DNA of 64,000 nucleotides from Hymenobacter sp. DG25B (GCF_000801315.1 NZ_CP010057.1:1-64000); one strand, 5' to 3'. Positions 9,095-17,786 are shown, counted from the stretch's first letter. Notes: generated from the letters alone by a model not told the origin. Made by a program: numbers and translations.

Positions 9095-9541
9095 ATGCCT
9101 CATCCTTGTTCCCTATGCGGGCGAAACGCCACTGCTCCGGTAGACCGTACCACGGGTCTCTGCCCGACCTGTCAGCCAAAAATGCAGGAGATGCTTGCCG
9201 GATATAAGCATCGTAACCACGATGTATATCTGCCCTACCGGACGGGAGATGACATAATCTTAAAGCGGGAGGGTGACCGCCTGACAGTGAACGTACCCCG
9301 CGTGTTCACCCGGCACTCCCCGGATGGCTATGAGTGGGGCTATGCGGGAAGCGGCCCCGCAGAGCTAGCGCTCAATATCCTGCTTCTATTCGCGGACTAC
9401 GCGACTGCGAACCCCCTTTACCAAGATTTTAAACAGGAATTTATAGCGGACCTGCCCCGCACTAATGGCACCAGCACCATCAGCGCCACGCTGATTCAAG
9501 CTTGGCTGGCAATGCGTGATTCTCCTGCAGAAGTAGCGTAA
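9095..9541 (+). CDS. DUF6166 domain protein with N-terminal zinc ribbon
   Basis: The 148-residue product opens MPHPCSLCGR and later CPTC, a CxxC...CxxC zinc ribbon. The rest carries the DUF6166 pattern FTRHSPDGYEWGYAGSGPAE followed by LALNILLLF. DUF6166 proteins are small, uncharacterised and common on mobile elements. I chose the ATG at 9095 over an upstream TTG. It ends before a hairpin shared with the convergent Argonaute operon. Confidence 0.7.
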   Translation: MPHPCSLCGRNATAPVDRTTGLCPTCQPKMQEMLAGYKHRNHDVYLPYRTGDDIILKREGDRLTVNVPRVFTRHSPDGYEWGYAGSGPAELALNILLLFADYATANPLYQDFKQEFIADLPRTNGTSTISATLIQAWLAMRDSPAEVA

Positions 9542-9545
9542 TACG

Positions 9546-9598
9546 AGTATTGAGTTGATAGGCTGAATAATAACTATTCCTTGATTAAGCTCAATACT
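9546..9598. terminator. Inverted repeat between convergent genes
   Basis: AGTATTGAG (9546-9554) pairs with CTCAATACT (9590-9598) across a 35-base loop. It lies between the DUF6166 gene and the end of the leftward Argonaute operon. It could act as a weak bidirectional terminator, although the loop is long. Confidence 0.35.
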
Positions 9599-9602
9599 GT
9601 CA

Positions 9603-10286
9603 CTAGAATAAGAAAGCGGTAAAGAAACGAGGCAACAATTCCTGATTCATACCCGGTAAGCATTGCCTGTTAAACCGAAGGTAAAAGCCCCCTTCCTTAG
9701 GGACACTTTCATAAGCCAGGGTCCCGGCTTCCTGTAACAATTTAAGTTGTCTTTTTATCGTTGAATAAGCAGACTGGAAACCTTCCGGACCGATAAAGAA
9801 ACCTTGGTCGGTAAATTCCTGGTCGTCTTTGAAACCAAAAAAGGCGTCTGGAACAAGATAAAAGCCAAACCAGCGAGCGGTCGCATGTGTGACACCCAAT
9901 GCTTTGGCCGCATCATAGGCAGATGGTATTAATGCTCCGCGGTTGTGCACGTCTTCAAAATGTCCCTGATAGACCAATGTTCCTGAGCCAACGTCAACCC
10001 CTCTTTTCGCAAGCTCATCAAAACCTGATTTCGCAACCGCTGTTGATTTGCCCTCAAGCTCCGCGTAGCGGCGATTTAGCTTGGCTAAAGGCACCACTCG
10101 CAACTGCTGAGACTGATTGAGTAAATATACCAGTGACTTACCGTCCTGGCTCGTTTCCACGAACAGGTCTTCCATTCCTCCGGAACGGACGAAAGAAATG
10201 CCATTCTTAAGCAAAAAATCAGGGCTGGCGGTGGTTAGGCCAAAGAATTTGACTTTTCCCAATTTGTTGGTTGCGAATGAGCTCAT
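9603..10286 (-). CDS. Unknown third gene of the Argonaute-SIR2 operon
   Basis: From the ATG at 10286 (MSSFATNKLGKVKFFG) the product has about 227 residues; an ATG at 10316 would overlap the SIR2 gene. I recognise no family. The N-terminal half is strand-rich (ISFVRSGGMEDLFVETSQDG), with PLAKLNRRYAELEGKST in the middle. The C-terminus (YSTIKRQLKLLQEAGTLAYE, then FYLRFNR) looks like a winged helix. That shape suggests nucleic-acid binding or a regulator of the operon, but this is inference. No signal peptide or membrane helix is seen. The tight spacing behind SIR2 argues for a function shared with the defence pair. Confidence 0.6.
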   Translation of the reverse strand: MSSFATNKLGKVKFFGLTTASPDFLLKNGISFVRSGGMEDLFVETSQDGKSLVYLLNQSQQLRVVPLAKLNRRYAELEGKSTAVAKSGFDELAKRGVDVGSGTLVYQGHFEDVHNRGALIPSAYDAAKALGVTHATARWFGFYLVPDAFFGFKDDQEFTDQGFFIGPEGFQSAYSTIKRQLKLLQEAGTLAYESVPKEGGFYLRFNRQCLPGMNQELLPRFFTAFLF

Positions 10287-10305
10287 CAGGTGATGGGAAA
10301 CTATC

Positions 10306-11373
10306 TTATGATGCAAATGGAGAATCGGGCATAGGAAGAAACTGTTGAGCTAAGTATTCTTTGCTCAGCGTTTCCGCCAAGAACTTTTTGGCATCAGTCT
10401 TTTCAAATATTACTTGCTCACTATCCGGAGCTAATCCTAGTGCTTTGCGGACAGCTAGTTGCTCTTCAACCGTATTACTATACATGGTGGCCAGCACCCG
10501 CGCCTGAGAATTGTTCTTGATAGCTTGTGCGATAATGTCATTGATGTGGTCGTCGGCAAAGCTATAGCCGATGCAAACCAGAAGGCGCAAGTCTGGGGAA
10601 AAGCAATGCCGGCGGAACTCATAAATGTAGAACAGGTATGGGTCGATGGCGCGCAGCTTATTGCTGACTCCAAAAATCAGCGCGGGGTCCCGAGCAGTGT
10701 CATCGGACTGCATAAGTTTCTGGGTTGAATTGTCAATAAACCAGTCCAGAGAACCGTGCAGCTTGTATAAGGTGTAGCTTTTATCCTCATCGCGAGCAAA
10801 GTTGTTGTAGCTCCACTCGCTGGTATTTTCATCAAAACCTAGTTCGATATTATCCTTACCCACGCGCTTTTCGAAACAGAGGTCGTAGTTCAGGCTGAAA
10901 ACCTTCACGTTGAAACCTAAACCAGTAGTTCCGAATTGCAGGTTCTTGAATCCATCGTAGTACGCTGCTTCCCGATAGGCAGAAGGCTTGACCCAGTGAG
11001 TAACCAGCTCTTGGGTGATTAAATCGCGCAATTCAGTCACTCGCTGAAAGTTAGGGCCTGCTAGGTCCAGTAAGCGGTTACTCCAGGCACCAATAAACGG
11101 ATAGACTGGGTTGCGCTCCTTTTTTTCAATCTCGGCCATCACGATGAGCAGCTTCTCGATGTTGAACACCGCGTGAAAGTTGCCAAAGATGCCGTCCGCG
11201 AACTGGATGGAACTGCGCAGGTAATAGTAGAGGTCGCGGTAAGATTGCCATCGGGGGTCTTCCTCTACGAGGCGGTGTACGTTGGCCACCATCTCACCCG
11301 ACACGGGAATGCCGGCATTGGCGCTACAGCCAGCCCCCAGCAGAAATAAAACGTTGTTGCGTTCAATGCCCAT
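10306..11373 (-). CDS. SIR2 family protein, probable NAD-consuming effector of an Argonaute system
   Basis: This 355-residue protein carries the SIR2 fold used by defence NADases. The nucleotide-binding GAGCSANAGIPVSGEM is at residues 13-28, FSLNYDLCFE has Asn162 and Asp164, the likely catalytic histidine is in KLHGSLDW (His206), and CIGYSFADDHIND is near residue 285. In known SIR2-Argonaute pairs, guide-directed target recognition triggers NAD+ depletion and cell death or plasmid loss. Here SIR2 is a separate polypeptide with no APAZ region of its own. It starts three bases after the Argonaute stop, so the genes are co-transcribed. NADase activity is inferred from the family. Confidence 0.85.
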   Translation of the reverse strand: MGIERNNVLFLLGAGCSANAGIPVSGEMVANVHRLVEEDPRWQSYRDLYYYLRSSIQFADGIFGNFHAVFNIEKLLIVMAEIEKKERNPVYPFIGAWSNRLLDLAGPNFQRVTELRDLITQELVTHWVKPSAYREAAYYDGFKNLQFGTTGLGFNVKVFSLNYDLCFEKRVGKDNIELGFDENTSEWSYNNFARDEDKSYTLYKLHGSLDWFIDNSTQKLMQSDDTARDPALIFGVSNKLRAIDPYLFYIYEFRRHCFSPDLRLLVCIGYSFADDHINDIIAQAIKNNSQARVLATMYSNTVEEQLAVRKALGLAPDSEQVIFEKTDAKKFLAETLSKEYLAQQFLPMPDSPFAS

Positions 11374-11376
11374 ATG

Positions 11377-13275
11377 CTACAAAAACCAAGGGGTATCTAG
11401 GGACAACATATCCTTACGAAAATCATCGAAATCTTCGAAATAGGTACAGTAACGGGCGATTATTTCCGAGTAGTAAATGGAGATGGGTTTCACTTTCGCA
11501 TTGAAGCCTCGCCAATTCGTACCGGTCAGGTTAATGACGTCCTGTAAGTAAGGATACACCGATTCCTTCGAGGTATGTTCGGAATTCAGAAACTCGATGT
11601 GCACGGGCGGACTGATACGCTCGTTTAATACCTCTTTGCCTTCGTGAAGCCCCTCGAACCAAACCAGAAACTCGTGGGCGTTCAATTCAAGGAGCGTACT
11701 GGCATAGGGAGTTCGAGTGTTGTGCTCACTAAATCCCATAAATTTATTCTTAACATTGATTTTCAGCACCTTGAATTCAATGTTTCGGACTGTTGCAATT
11801 GCGGCCTTAATTGAGTTGATTTCCTCAAATTTGATTTTGAACGGCAGATGCAGGGCGCATTTGGTATAGCTTGCAAACTCCGGGCTGCGTAGCAAAGCCA
11901 CTAGGTTACGCTGCAACGCTTGCAGGTAAGACTCGTGAGAATGGTCGTCAGCCAGTACTTCAAGCTTGCGATAGATTCCAGAGGAGTCCAAGCATACTGA
12001 GTAAGCAAAATAACGTTCTATGGAGCCGTCAGTGCCTCTTTTATGGGCACTACCAATTCCCAATATCAAGCAGTTCGAAATGCTGGGGCGTACTACCCAC
12101 GGAATACCGCCGAGCTTGGCAAAAAGAGCCAACCCAATGTTAGAGGTAGACCATTTGAGTGTTTTTTCCACGCTGATTTTCTCGTGGCTCAACACCTGCA
12201 CCGGGATTTGCAGCCGGGTGAGGTGATATTTCAAGTAGTAATACGTCTCGGAAACCCCCTCCTCCTCGGCGTGGTTATTCTCTTCGATGAATACGGCGAT
12301 GACACTCCGGTCAGGATTATCGGTCCGAGCTTGTGCGACAGCAGCAACGGCCTGCTGTAATTCGGCTTCGCTCGTGTTTTGCAAGCGTATTTGCTGCACG
12401 TTTTCCTTGCCAATGTCTACTTGAAACATTTGCTTCATCCCTTGGAAAGTATCCGGATTTTTCTTCCCAATGAGGCTCAGAAACAGATTATTGGCGAAGT
12501 TCTTAAACCGCTCCTCCATGATAAACACGAACGTGCAGGCAGCCGGGCCTTCCTGGAAAGGACCAAAGCGCCTCACTCCGTTGAACTGGGTGTAGTCGGT
12601 ATTGCCGTTTTTAAATACAAAGAGCTTTTTCGCCAAGGCCGTGACGGGCATTGGGGTGAACTGCTGGGCTACAGTAAGCCGCGTCGTCCCCCATTGCAGG
12701 GGATTGAGAGCCGGCAGCAACTGCCCCAGCTTGGCCATACTGTAATTAAACTTATCGGCGTAGTAGTTGCGGTTAGCGGCGCCAGAACGGTCAAGGCTGA
12801 AACTGAGCTTTTGCATCTCTACATCGAGCCGTGGATGGTCACCATGGGCCCTAAATCGGGCATCGATTAAGAAGCCAAATTTCTGCGAGTGCTGAAGAAA
12901 ATACGGTTGAAACACGATTGCCCTGCGGCCTTTGGGGTAATCGTCCGTGTAGACTTCCAACGAATTATAGAACTTCTTCATTCGCACGGAATGGTCCAGA
13001 TTCAATGCTTCTACTCGCTGTGCGAGCATGGCCATAAGGATGCGTTTCGTCAAATGCAGATTATCGCTTTCCTCACACCGGAATGCTGAGAAACCTGTTT
13101 CAGGCACTAACGAAACGTAGTACGACGCATAAATCGTTGATTCCAACGCGTTGGGCAATTTGTACACCCACAGTGAGTCGTCAGTTTTGGGAGCGTCATC
13201 GTAAGGCTTCCGGTAGATAATGAAGGAAAATTGCTGTTGGGCTATCTCTAAAAAACTCAGTAGAATATCCTTCAT
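11377..13275 (-). CDS. Prokaryotic Argonaute, catalytically degenerate, without a clear PAZ domain
   Basis: From the ATG at 13275 (MKDILLSFLEIAQQQF) the protein has 632 residues. Residues 1 to about 280 resemble the N-L1-L2/APAZ region: FGFLIDARFRA, then KLFVFKNGNTDYTQF and NGVRRFGPFQEG. A MID domain follows (YYYLKYHLTRLQIPVQVLSH, NIGLALFAKLGGIPWVV), then PIWI (LILGIGSAHKRG, and near the end YLQDVINLTGTNWRGFNAK). The first catalytic Asp of PIWI is Gly in LGIGSAH, and the other DEDX positions also look lost, so target cleavage is unlikely. The size is between short and long Argonautes. An upstream extension to 13431 is open but looks non-coding. It leads the leftward operon with SIR2 and a third gene. 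Confidence 0.85.
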   Translation of the reverse strand: MKDILLSFLEIAQQQFSFIIYRKPYDDAPKTDDSLWVYKLPNALESTIYASYYVSLVPETGFSAFRCEESDNLHLTKRILMAMLAQRVEALNLDHSVRMKKFYNSLEVYTDDYPKGRRAIVFQPYFLQHSQKFGFLIDARFRAHGDHPRLDVEMQKLSFSLDRSGAANRNYYADKFNYSMAKLGQLLPALNPLQWGTTRLTVAQQFTPMPVTALAKKLFVFKNGNTDYTQFNGVRRFGPFQEGPAACTFVFIMEERFKNFANNLFLSLIGKKNPDTFQGMKQMFQVDIGKENVQQIRLQNTSEAELQQAVAAVAQARTDNPDRSVIAVFIEENNHAEEEGVSETYYYLKYHLTRLQIPVQVLSHEKISVEKTLKWSTSNIGLALFAKLGGIPWVVRPSISNCLILGIGSAHKRGTDGSIERYFAYSVCLDSSGIYRKLEVLADDHSHESYLQALQRNLVALLRSPEFASYTKCALHLPFKIKFEEINSIKAAIATVRNIEFKVLKINVKNKFMGFSEHNTRTPYASTLLELNAHEFLVWFEGLHEGKEVLNERISPPVHIEFLNSEHTSKESVYPYLQDVINLTGTNWRGFNAKVKPISIYYSEIIARYCTYFEDFDDFRKDMLSLDTPWFL

Positions 13276-13615
13276 CGAACAAGAATGGCATGGTGGGATA
13301 GCAACGAGCACGCTTGGTTCGTTGTAAGAATGGGAAAAGTACCAACAATGTAGCTTAGCCCTACTTGAGTTCACCCATGGAAGTAGTAGATAACTAAGGT
13401 TTAAAAGCGAAAAGGAGCTAATCAGATACAATACTCAGCAACTCTTAACAAAGCTCGTTACTAGCTAAATACCTTATTAATAGCAAAATAGAGTAGCGGC
13501 AGAAATACAGCCAAATCGTTTGGGGCAGACCAGCTCATAACTTCTTATCTTCGTCCTAAACTCAGCAGTTCGCTATCAGCTACCTGTTTTTCTATAGCTA
13601 ACTATACTTCCTTTT
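13276..13615. promoter_or_regulatory. Divergent promoter region between the Argonaute operon and the nuclease pair
   Basis: About 340 AT-rich bases without a gene. On the plus strand TATCTTCG at 13546-13553 resembles the Bacteroidota -7 box (TAnnTTTG) and lies about 60 bases before the start at 13616. I could not fix a leftward promoter. No strong palindrome stands out. Confidence 0.4.
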
Positions 13616-13954
13616 ATGGATTACGAAATATTTATCCGTCGAGCCCATGGATGTGGCCGTGAGCAAAAAGGTGCTTCCGTCGACTATTTTCTCAACTTGC
13701 AAAATACGGAGTCAGGAAAGCTGAAATTGTCTTATCTGGGCTCTGCTGAAAAGCAGCGAGCGGCGGTGAAGGGGTATCTAGCCAAAGCAATCCAAGCATT
13801 CATAAAACCCCGCCGAGGCCGCAAGCTCAAAGCAGAAGAAGTAGCACAGCTTGAGTCCTTGTTACCCCTTATTGAACGTAGCAGCAGCAGCAACGAGTTG
13901 CTCCCACTAATTGAGAAGGGCATAGCGATAACTCAGCCTTACAAGGAAGCTTAG
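13616..13954 (+). CDS. Hypothetical protein paired with the PD-(D/E)XK protein
   Basis: A 112-residue, probably cytosolic protein starting MDYEIFIRRAHGCGREQKGA. It has a basic middle (FIKPRRGRKLKAEEVAQLES) and a helical C-terminus (SSNELLPLIEKGIAI). No family is recognised. It ends 13 bases before the nuclease-like gene, so the two form an operon, and it could be a partner, sensor or immunity-like component. Confidence 0.5.
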   Translation: MDYEIFIRRAHGCGREQKGASVDYFLNLQNTESGKLKLSYLGSAEKQRAAVKGYLAKAIQAFIKPRRGRKLKAEEVAQLESLLPLIERSSSSNELLPLIEKGIAITQPYKEA

Positions 13955-13967
13955 GCAACGGCGCTAT

Positions 13968-15119
13968 ATGCAGAAGCAGTTACGCAAACCAGCTAACTGG
14001 CAGGACTTTGAGCGGCTCTGCAAGCAGCTCTGGGGCGAAGTTTGGCGGGTACCTTACGAAATCAAACTTAATGGCCGCGCTGGGCAGGCACAGGCCGGCG
14101 TAGATGTGTATGCCATCCCAGAGGGTGAAAATGCTTATTGGGGCATCCAGTGCAAACTCAAAGACGAGAGCACCAACGCCCAGCTAACAGAGGCAGAAAT
14201 AGCTGCCGAATTGGCTAAAGCCCGCATGTTTGAACCGCCCTTGGCCGTGCTCGTTTTGGCGACTACAGCGAACAAAGATGTAGCGCTGGAGCGAATCGTG
14301 CGGGGTGTTGATTTGGCCAGTCGCCGAGAAGGCGGGCCGAAAGTGCTGCTCTACTGCTGGGATGATATTGTCGGGTTGCTCGACCAGCACCGCCAGTCCC
14401 TTGATTGGTATTTGAATGCGCAAAAATTCAGTGACCGTTTCGATTTCGCCCTCCGCTTTGCCGATAGCAGCCAAGACCTGTTGGTGAGGCCTGAGTTCAC
14501 GCGAAGCATTAAGATTTATGAGTATCCCGCTTGGACGGGGCACCCTGCAGAACGTCCGGCCACTACCATTCTCGTGCAGGGTGAGAAGGTACGCATTGCC
14601 CCCATACCTAAACAATTGCGCAGAATACTGGATGGCTTTCAGCATTTTCAACACTTAACCCAGCTACGCAACAACCCTTTCAATGTTTCTAACTTAGCTG
14701 TGTGCCCTATTGAGTTGCATCTCACAAACACGGGTACGCGAGTGCTCGAAAACTGGAAAGTGCAGTTTGAGTTCGGGGGCGAAATAAAAGCATTAACGGA
14801 CAGCCGGGGTGATGGACTGCCCTCCCTGAGTAAGCCACGGCCTAATAAGTTTGAGCAGAATCGCTTCACCCATAAAACCATGCTTCCGCTGGTTCAGGGC
14901 GATTCCTCGGTAGTTGAAGTATTTTTACTACCGATGCCAGAGGCTGCCATCATCCCTGTTCGCTGGAAGCTTTTGGCGAGGGACTATTCCAAAGAGGGTG
15001 TATTGCAGGTGACCGTTAGGCCTCGCTATAACAACCGCTTTGAATACGAAGCTGTTGAAAACCCTGAAGCTTTACGAGAGCCCGAGATTCTATCGATAAA
15101 AGAGAGCATGGATGAATAG
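13968..15119 (+). CDS. Protein with Mrr-like PD-(D/E)XK nuclease domain at the N-terminus
   Basis: This 383-residue protein starts MQKQLRKPANWQDFERLCKQ. The core GVDVYAIPEGENAYWGIQCK gives Asp46 and Gln61-x-Lys63, the D-x(14)-QxK form of the Mrr/PD-(D/E)XK fold. The leading WQDFERLC helix is also typical. Residues 200-383 are strand-rich and unrecognised (CPIELHLTNTGTRVLENWKV), possibly an Ig-like or sensor domain. An N-terminal Mrr-like nuclease joined to an unknown C-terminal domain is a common layout for defence effectors. Its place divergent from the Argonaute operon supports a defence role, but target and trigger are unknown. Confidence 0.7.
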   Translation: MQKQLRKPANWQDFERLCKQLWGEVWRVPYEIKLNGRAGQAQAGVDVYAIPEGENAYWGIQCKLKDESTNAQLTEAEIAAELAKARMFEPPLAVLVLATTANKDVALERIVRGVDLASRREGGPKVLLYCWDDIVGLLDQHRQSLDWYLNAQKFSDRFDFALRFADSSQDLLVRPEFTRSIKIYEYPAWTGHPAERPATTILVQGEKVRIAPIPKQLRRILDGFQHFQHLTQLRNNPFNVSNLAVCPIELHLTNTGTRVLENWKVQFEFGGEIKALTDSRGDGLPSLSKPRPNKFEQNRFTHKTMLPLVQGDSSVVEVFLLPMPEAAIIPVRWKLLARDYSKEGVLQVTVRPRYNNRFEYEAVENPEALREPEILSIKESMDE

Positions 15120-15132
15120 CTAATCTGAGCAT

Positions 15133-15492
15133 TCAATTACTTTTAAAGCACGCCATCTGGGTTTGAAAAGTTGCCAGTGCCGCACCATCCGGCAGCAGAA
15201 ACCGCTGACTCGGGCTATCCGGCGGAAACTGCAGCAGCTCGTTCTGCACGTCGAGGCTCCGCAGCAGACGATGCAGCAAGCGGGGTTCCTCTTTCTTCAG
15301 GTTACCGTTTTTCAGGTTGATGATGGTGGTATAGGGAAACTTGTGGGCCTCGCAAAAAGGCAGCAGTCCGCCCCGGGCAATCATCTTCAACCGGTTCTGG
15401 GCGTAGAGCAGCGCCTGCTGATAGGGCAAGGCCAGGCTCAGGTCGGGAAAGCTCAGGGGCGCTACTTCCGGCCCGCGTTTTTCTTCTTCCAT
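15133..15492 (-). CDS. Hypothetical protein with a helix-turn-helix-like segment
   Basis: A 119-residue protein whose start overlaps the end of topA by about 30 bases, which implies coupling. FCEAHKFPYTTIINLKNGNL followed by LLHRLLRSLDV resembles a small helix-turn-helix, with a TxIxNLKNG recognition turn. The N-terminus is LPYQQALLYAQNRLKMIARG. It is the last gene of the leftward operon that begins near 20230. A DNA-binding role is inference from the motif. Confidence 0.5.
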   Translation of the reverse strand: MEEEKRGPEVAPLSFPDLSLALPYQQALLYAQNRLKMIARGGLLPFCEAHKFPYTTIINLKNGNLKKEEPRLLHRLLRSLDVQNELLQFPPDSPSQRFLLPDGAALATFQTQMACFKSN

Positions 15493-17786
15493 GCTTTGTA
15501 GCTTTTAATCATTTCGGCGGCCTGCTCGGCCGTGGTGGCCCGGGCCTGCGCTTCCGTACAGTCGGGCTTAAACTTAGCTTTTACCTCCCCATCGGTGACG
15601 TAAAGGCCCCACTCGTTGCGGCCGATGGTGTATTTGCCCACGATGGCCAGCACGTTTTTGGCGGCCTCCGCCTGGGCTTTGATGAGGTAGTTGACGGCCA
15701 GCGCCGGGGTAACGGCCGCGGCCGATATGCCGGCCGGCACGTTGAAATACTGCTCGCGCCACTTCAGGTAAACGCCTTTCGGCCCCTGCCCTACCACCAC
15801 CGGCTTGCCTTCGTGCAGGCCCACCTCGCGGGGAGCCGACGCCCGGCGCTGGGTAATGAGGTCTTGGGCCTGGGCCTCACTCAGCTGCGCGGGGCTGATG
15901 CTTTCGGGAATGTTGTAGTATTTCTCGGCGTGCAGGATATAGGGGCCGTTTTTGCCGGTGCCCACCAGCATTTCCGTGCCTTCAAAATGGCCCACAAGGC
16001 GCTTTTGCAGCTCAGCCCGGTCCGGGGTGAGCTGGTCGGCGGCGGCCACCCAGCCCAGCAGGTTTTTATCGAACATCGGCACGAACTGCTGGTAGGTCTG
16101 CTGACCCCGGGCAATCTTATCGAACACGGCCTCGCAGCCAGCGGTGAACTTGTATTCCATCACCTTGGGGAAATTGCGCTCCAGAAACTCCGTGACCTGG
16201 GTGCCGGTGGCCGTGGGCAGCAGCTTGTCTTTATCCGCGCCCAGTGTTTCGCTGCGCTGGCTGGTGGTCAGCTGGCCGCCCTGCCAGGTCAGCACCTGCG
16301 CGGTAAGCTTCTTGCCCGCCACGCTACCGGTGCCGATGTACTTCCGGGCGAAAATGGTGCGCAGGATAGACGCGTAGGTGCTCGGCCGACCAATGCCCTG
16401 CTTTTCCAGGTCCGCGACCAGGGTGGCCTCGTTGTAGCGCTTGGCGGGCCGGGCAAAGCTCTGGCGGGCCTCCAGCTTTAACAGCGTCAGCGCCTCCCCC
16501 TCCTGCACCGGATGCTGGAGGGTCGTTTCCGCCTCATCGTCGGGCTCCTCCCCTTCTTCCTCAGTGTCTTGGTACACGGCCAGGTAGCCAGGGCGGGTGA
16601 GTACGCGGGTGGAGCTGGTGTAGGTGTCAGCGGCATCGGCCGCCGGCGCGAGGGTTATCGTGGTCTGGTCGTACTGCGCGGCCAGCATCTGCGAGGCCAG
16701 GGCGCGGGTGTAAATCAGCCGGTAGAGGGCTTGCTCGTCGGGCGTGTCGCCGGCGTGGGCCTGCTCCCAGTGGGTGGGGCGGATAGCCTCGTGGGCTTCC
16801 TGCGCGCCGTCCTTGTTTTTGGTTTGGCGGGCCTGGAACTGGCCAGCCCCGAACTGCGCCGTAATCTGCGCCTGGGCCTGCTGGGTAGCCTCCTCGCCCA
16901 GGTTCACGCTGTCTGTGCGGATATAGGTGATGTGGCCGCCCTCGAACAGCTTCTGGGCCAGGTCCGACACCTTCTGCACGGTGAACCGAAGCTTTTTCAC
17001 GCCTTCCTGTTGCAGCGTCGAGGTCGAAAAAGCCGGCGCGGGCTGGCGCTCCACCGGCTTTTTCTCCACGCCCAGCACGCCAAAGCCCGCACCGCGGCCG
17101 ACCTGCAGCAAGTAGGCCTGCGCCTGGTCGAGCGCGGCGAAGGGCAGGGCCGTGCGACGGGCACGCAACTGCTCGCCGTGGCTGGTTTGCAGCGTCGCCA
17201 CCACCGGCACGGTGAATGCGTCGCTGAACTGCTGAATCTGCCGCTCCCGCTCCACCACCAGGCGCACGGCCACCGACTGCACCCGGCCTGCCGAGAGGCC
17301 GGCCGCCAGCTTGCGGTTCAGCACTGGACTGATGGTGAAGCCCACCAGCCTATCCACGGCCCGGCGGCCCTCCTGGGCGTGCACCAGGTGCAGGTCCACC
17401 GTGGTGGGCGCAGCCAGCGCGGCCCTGATGGCCTTCTCGGTGATTTCCTGAAAGGCAATACGCTTGGTTGTGCGCGGGTCGAGGCCCAGCACCTCGCAGA
17501 GGTGAAAGGCAATGGCCTCGCCTTCCCGGTCGGGGTCAGTGGCCAGGTACACGCCCTGGGGGCCGGCGGCTTTGGCCAGGCGGCGCAGATTGGCCACCAC
17601 GGCTTTTTTATCGTCGCTGACGACGTATTTCAGGGCGTGGCCGTGCTCGCGGTCAATCCCAATGTCGCCCCCGCCCACGGGCAAATCCCGAATGTGGCCC
17701 ACGGAGGCGGCCACCTCGTAATCGGGGCCCGCATAGCCCTTGATTTTCTTAATCTTGTTGGGGCTTTCGACGATAATAAGCTTCAT
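15462..17786 (-). CDS. topA: DNA topoisomerase I (type IA), plasmid-borne
   Basis: This 774-residue enzyme relaxes negative supercoils by passing strands through a covalent 5'-phosphotyrosine. The TOPRIM domain opens KLIIVESPNKIKKIKGYAG and has YLATDPDREGEAIAFHL near residue 80. The active-site tyrosine is in HITYIRTDSVN (about Tyr288). EAHEAIRPTHW and QGIGRPSTYASIL are further family motifs. The C-terminus lacks the CxxC zinc fingers of E. coli TopA and instead has repeats of the GPYILHAEKYYNIPE type found in Bacteroidota TopA. The gene lies in the leftward plasmid operon behind several small unknown genes. It may assist plasmid replication or transfer, but a spare copy of the chromosomal enzyme is also possible. 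Confidence 0.93.
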   Translation of the reverse strand: MKLIIVESPNKIKKIKGYAGPDYEVAASVGHIRDLPVGGGDIGIDREHGHALKYVVSDDKKAVVANLRRLAKAAGPQGVYLATDPDREGEAIAFHLCEVLGLDPRTTKRIAFQEITEKAIRAALAAPTTVDLHLVHAQEGRRAVDRLVGFTISPVLNRKLAAGLSAGRVQSVAVRLVVERERQIQQFSDAFTVPVVATLQTSHGEQLRARRTALPFAALDQAQAYLLQVGRGAGFGVLGVEKKPVERQPAPAFSTSTLQQEGVKKLRFTVQKVSDLAQKLFEGGHITYIRTDSVNLGEEATQQAQAQITAQFGAGQFQARQTKNKDGAQEAHEAIRPTHWEQAHAGDTPDEQALYRLIYTRALASQMLAAQYDQTTITLAPAADAADTYTSSTRVLTRPGYLAVYQDTEEEGEEPDDEAETTLQHPVQEGEALTLLKLEARQSFARPAKRYNEATLVADLEKQGIGRPSTYASILRTIFARKYIGTGSVAGKKLTAQVLTWQGGQLTTSQRSETLGADKDKLLPTATGTQVTEFLERNFPKVMEYKFTAGCEAVFDKIARGQQTYQQFVPMFDKNLLGWVAAADQLTPDRAELQKRLVGHFEGTEMLVGTGKNGPYILHAEKYYNIPESISPAQLSEAQAQDLITQRRASAPREVGLHEGKPVVVGQGPKGVYLKWREQYFNVPAGISAAAVTPALAVNYLIKAQAEAAKNVLAIVGKYTIGRNEWGLYVTDGEVKAKFKPDCTEAQARATTAEQAAEMIKSYKAWKKKNAGRK

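Noticed and set aside
11377-13275. Catalytically active, target-cleaving Argonaute
   Set aside because: The first PIWI Asp position reads LGIGSAH with Gly, and no convincing DEDX set is visible, so cleavage is unlikely. An effector role through SIR2 fits better.
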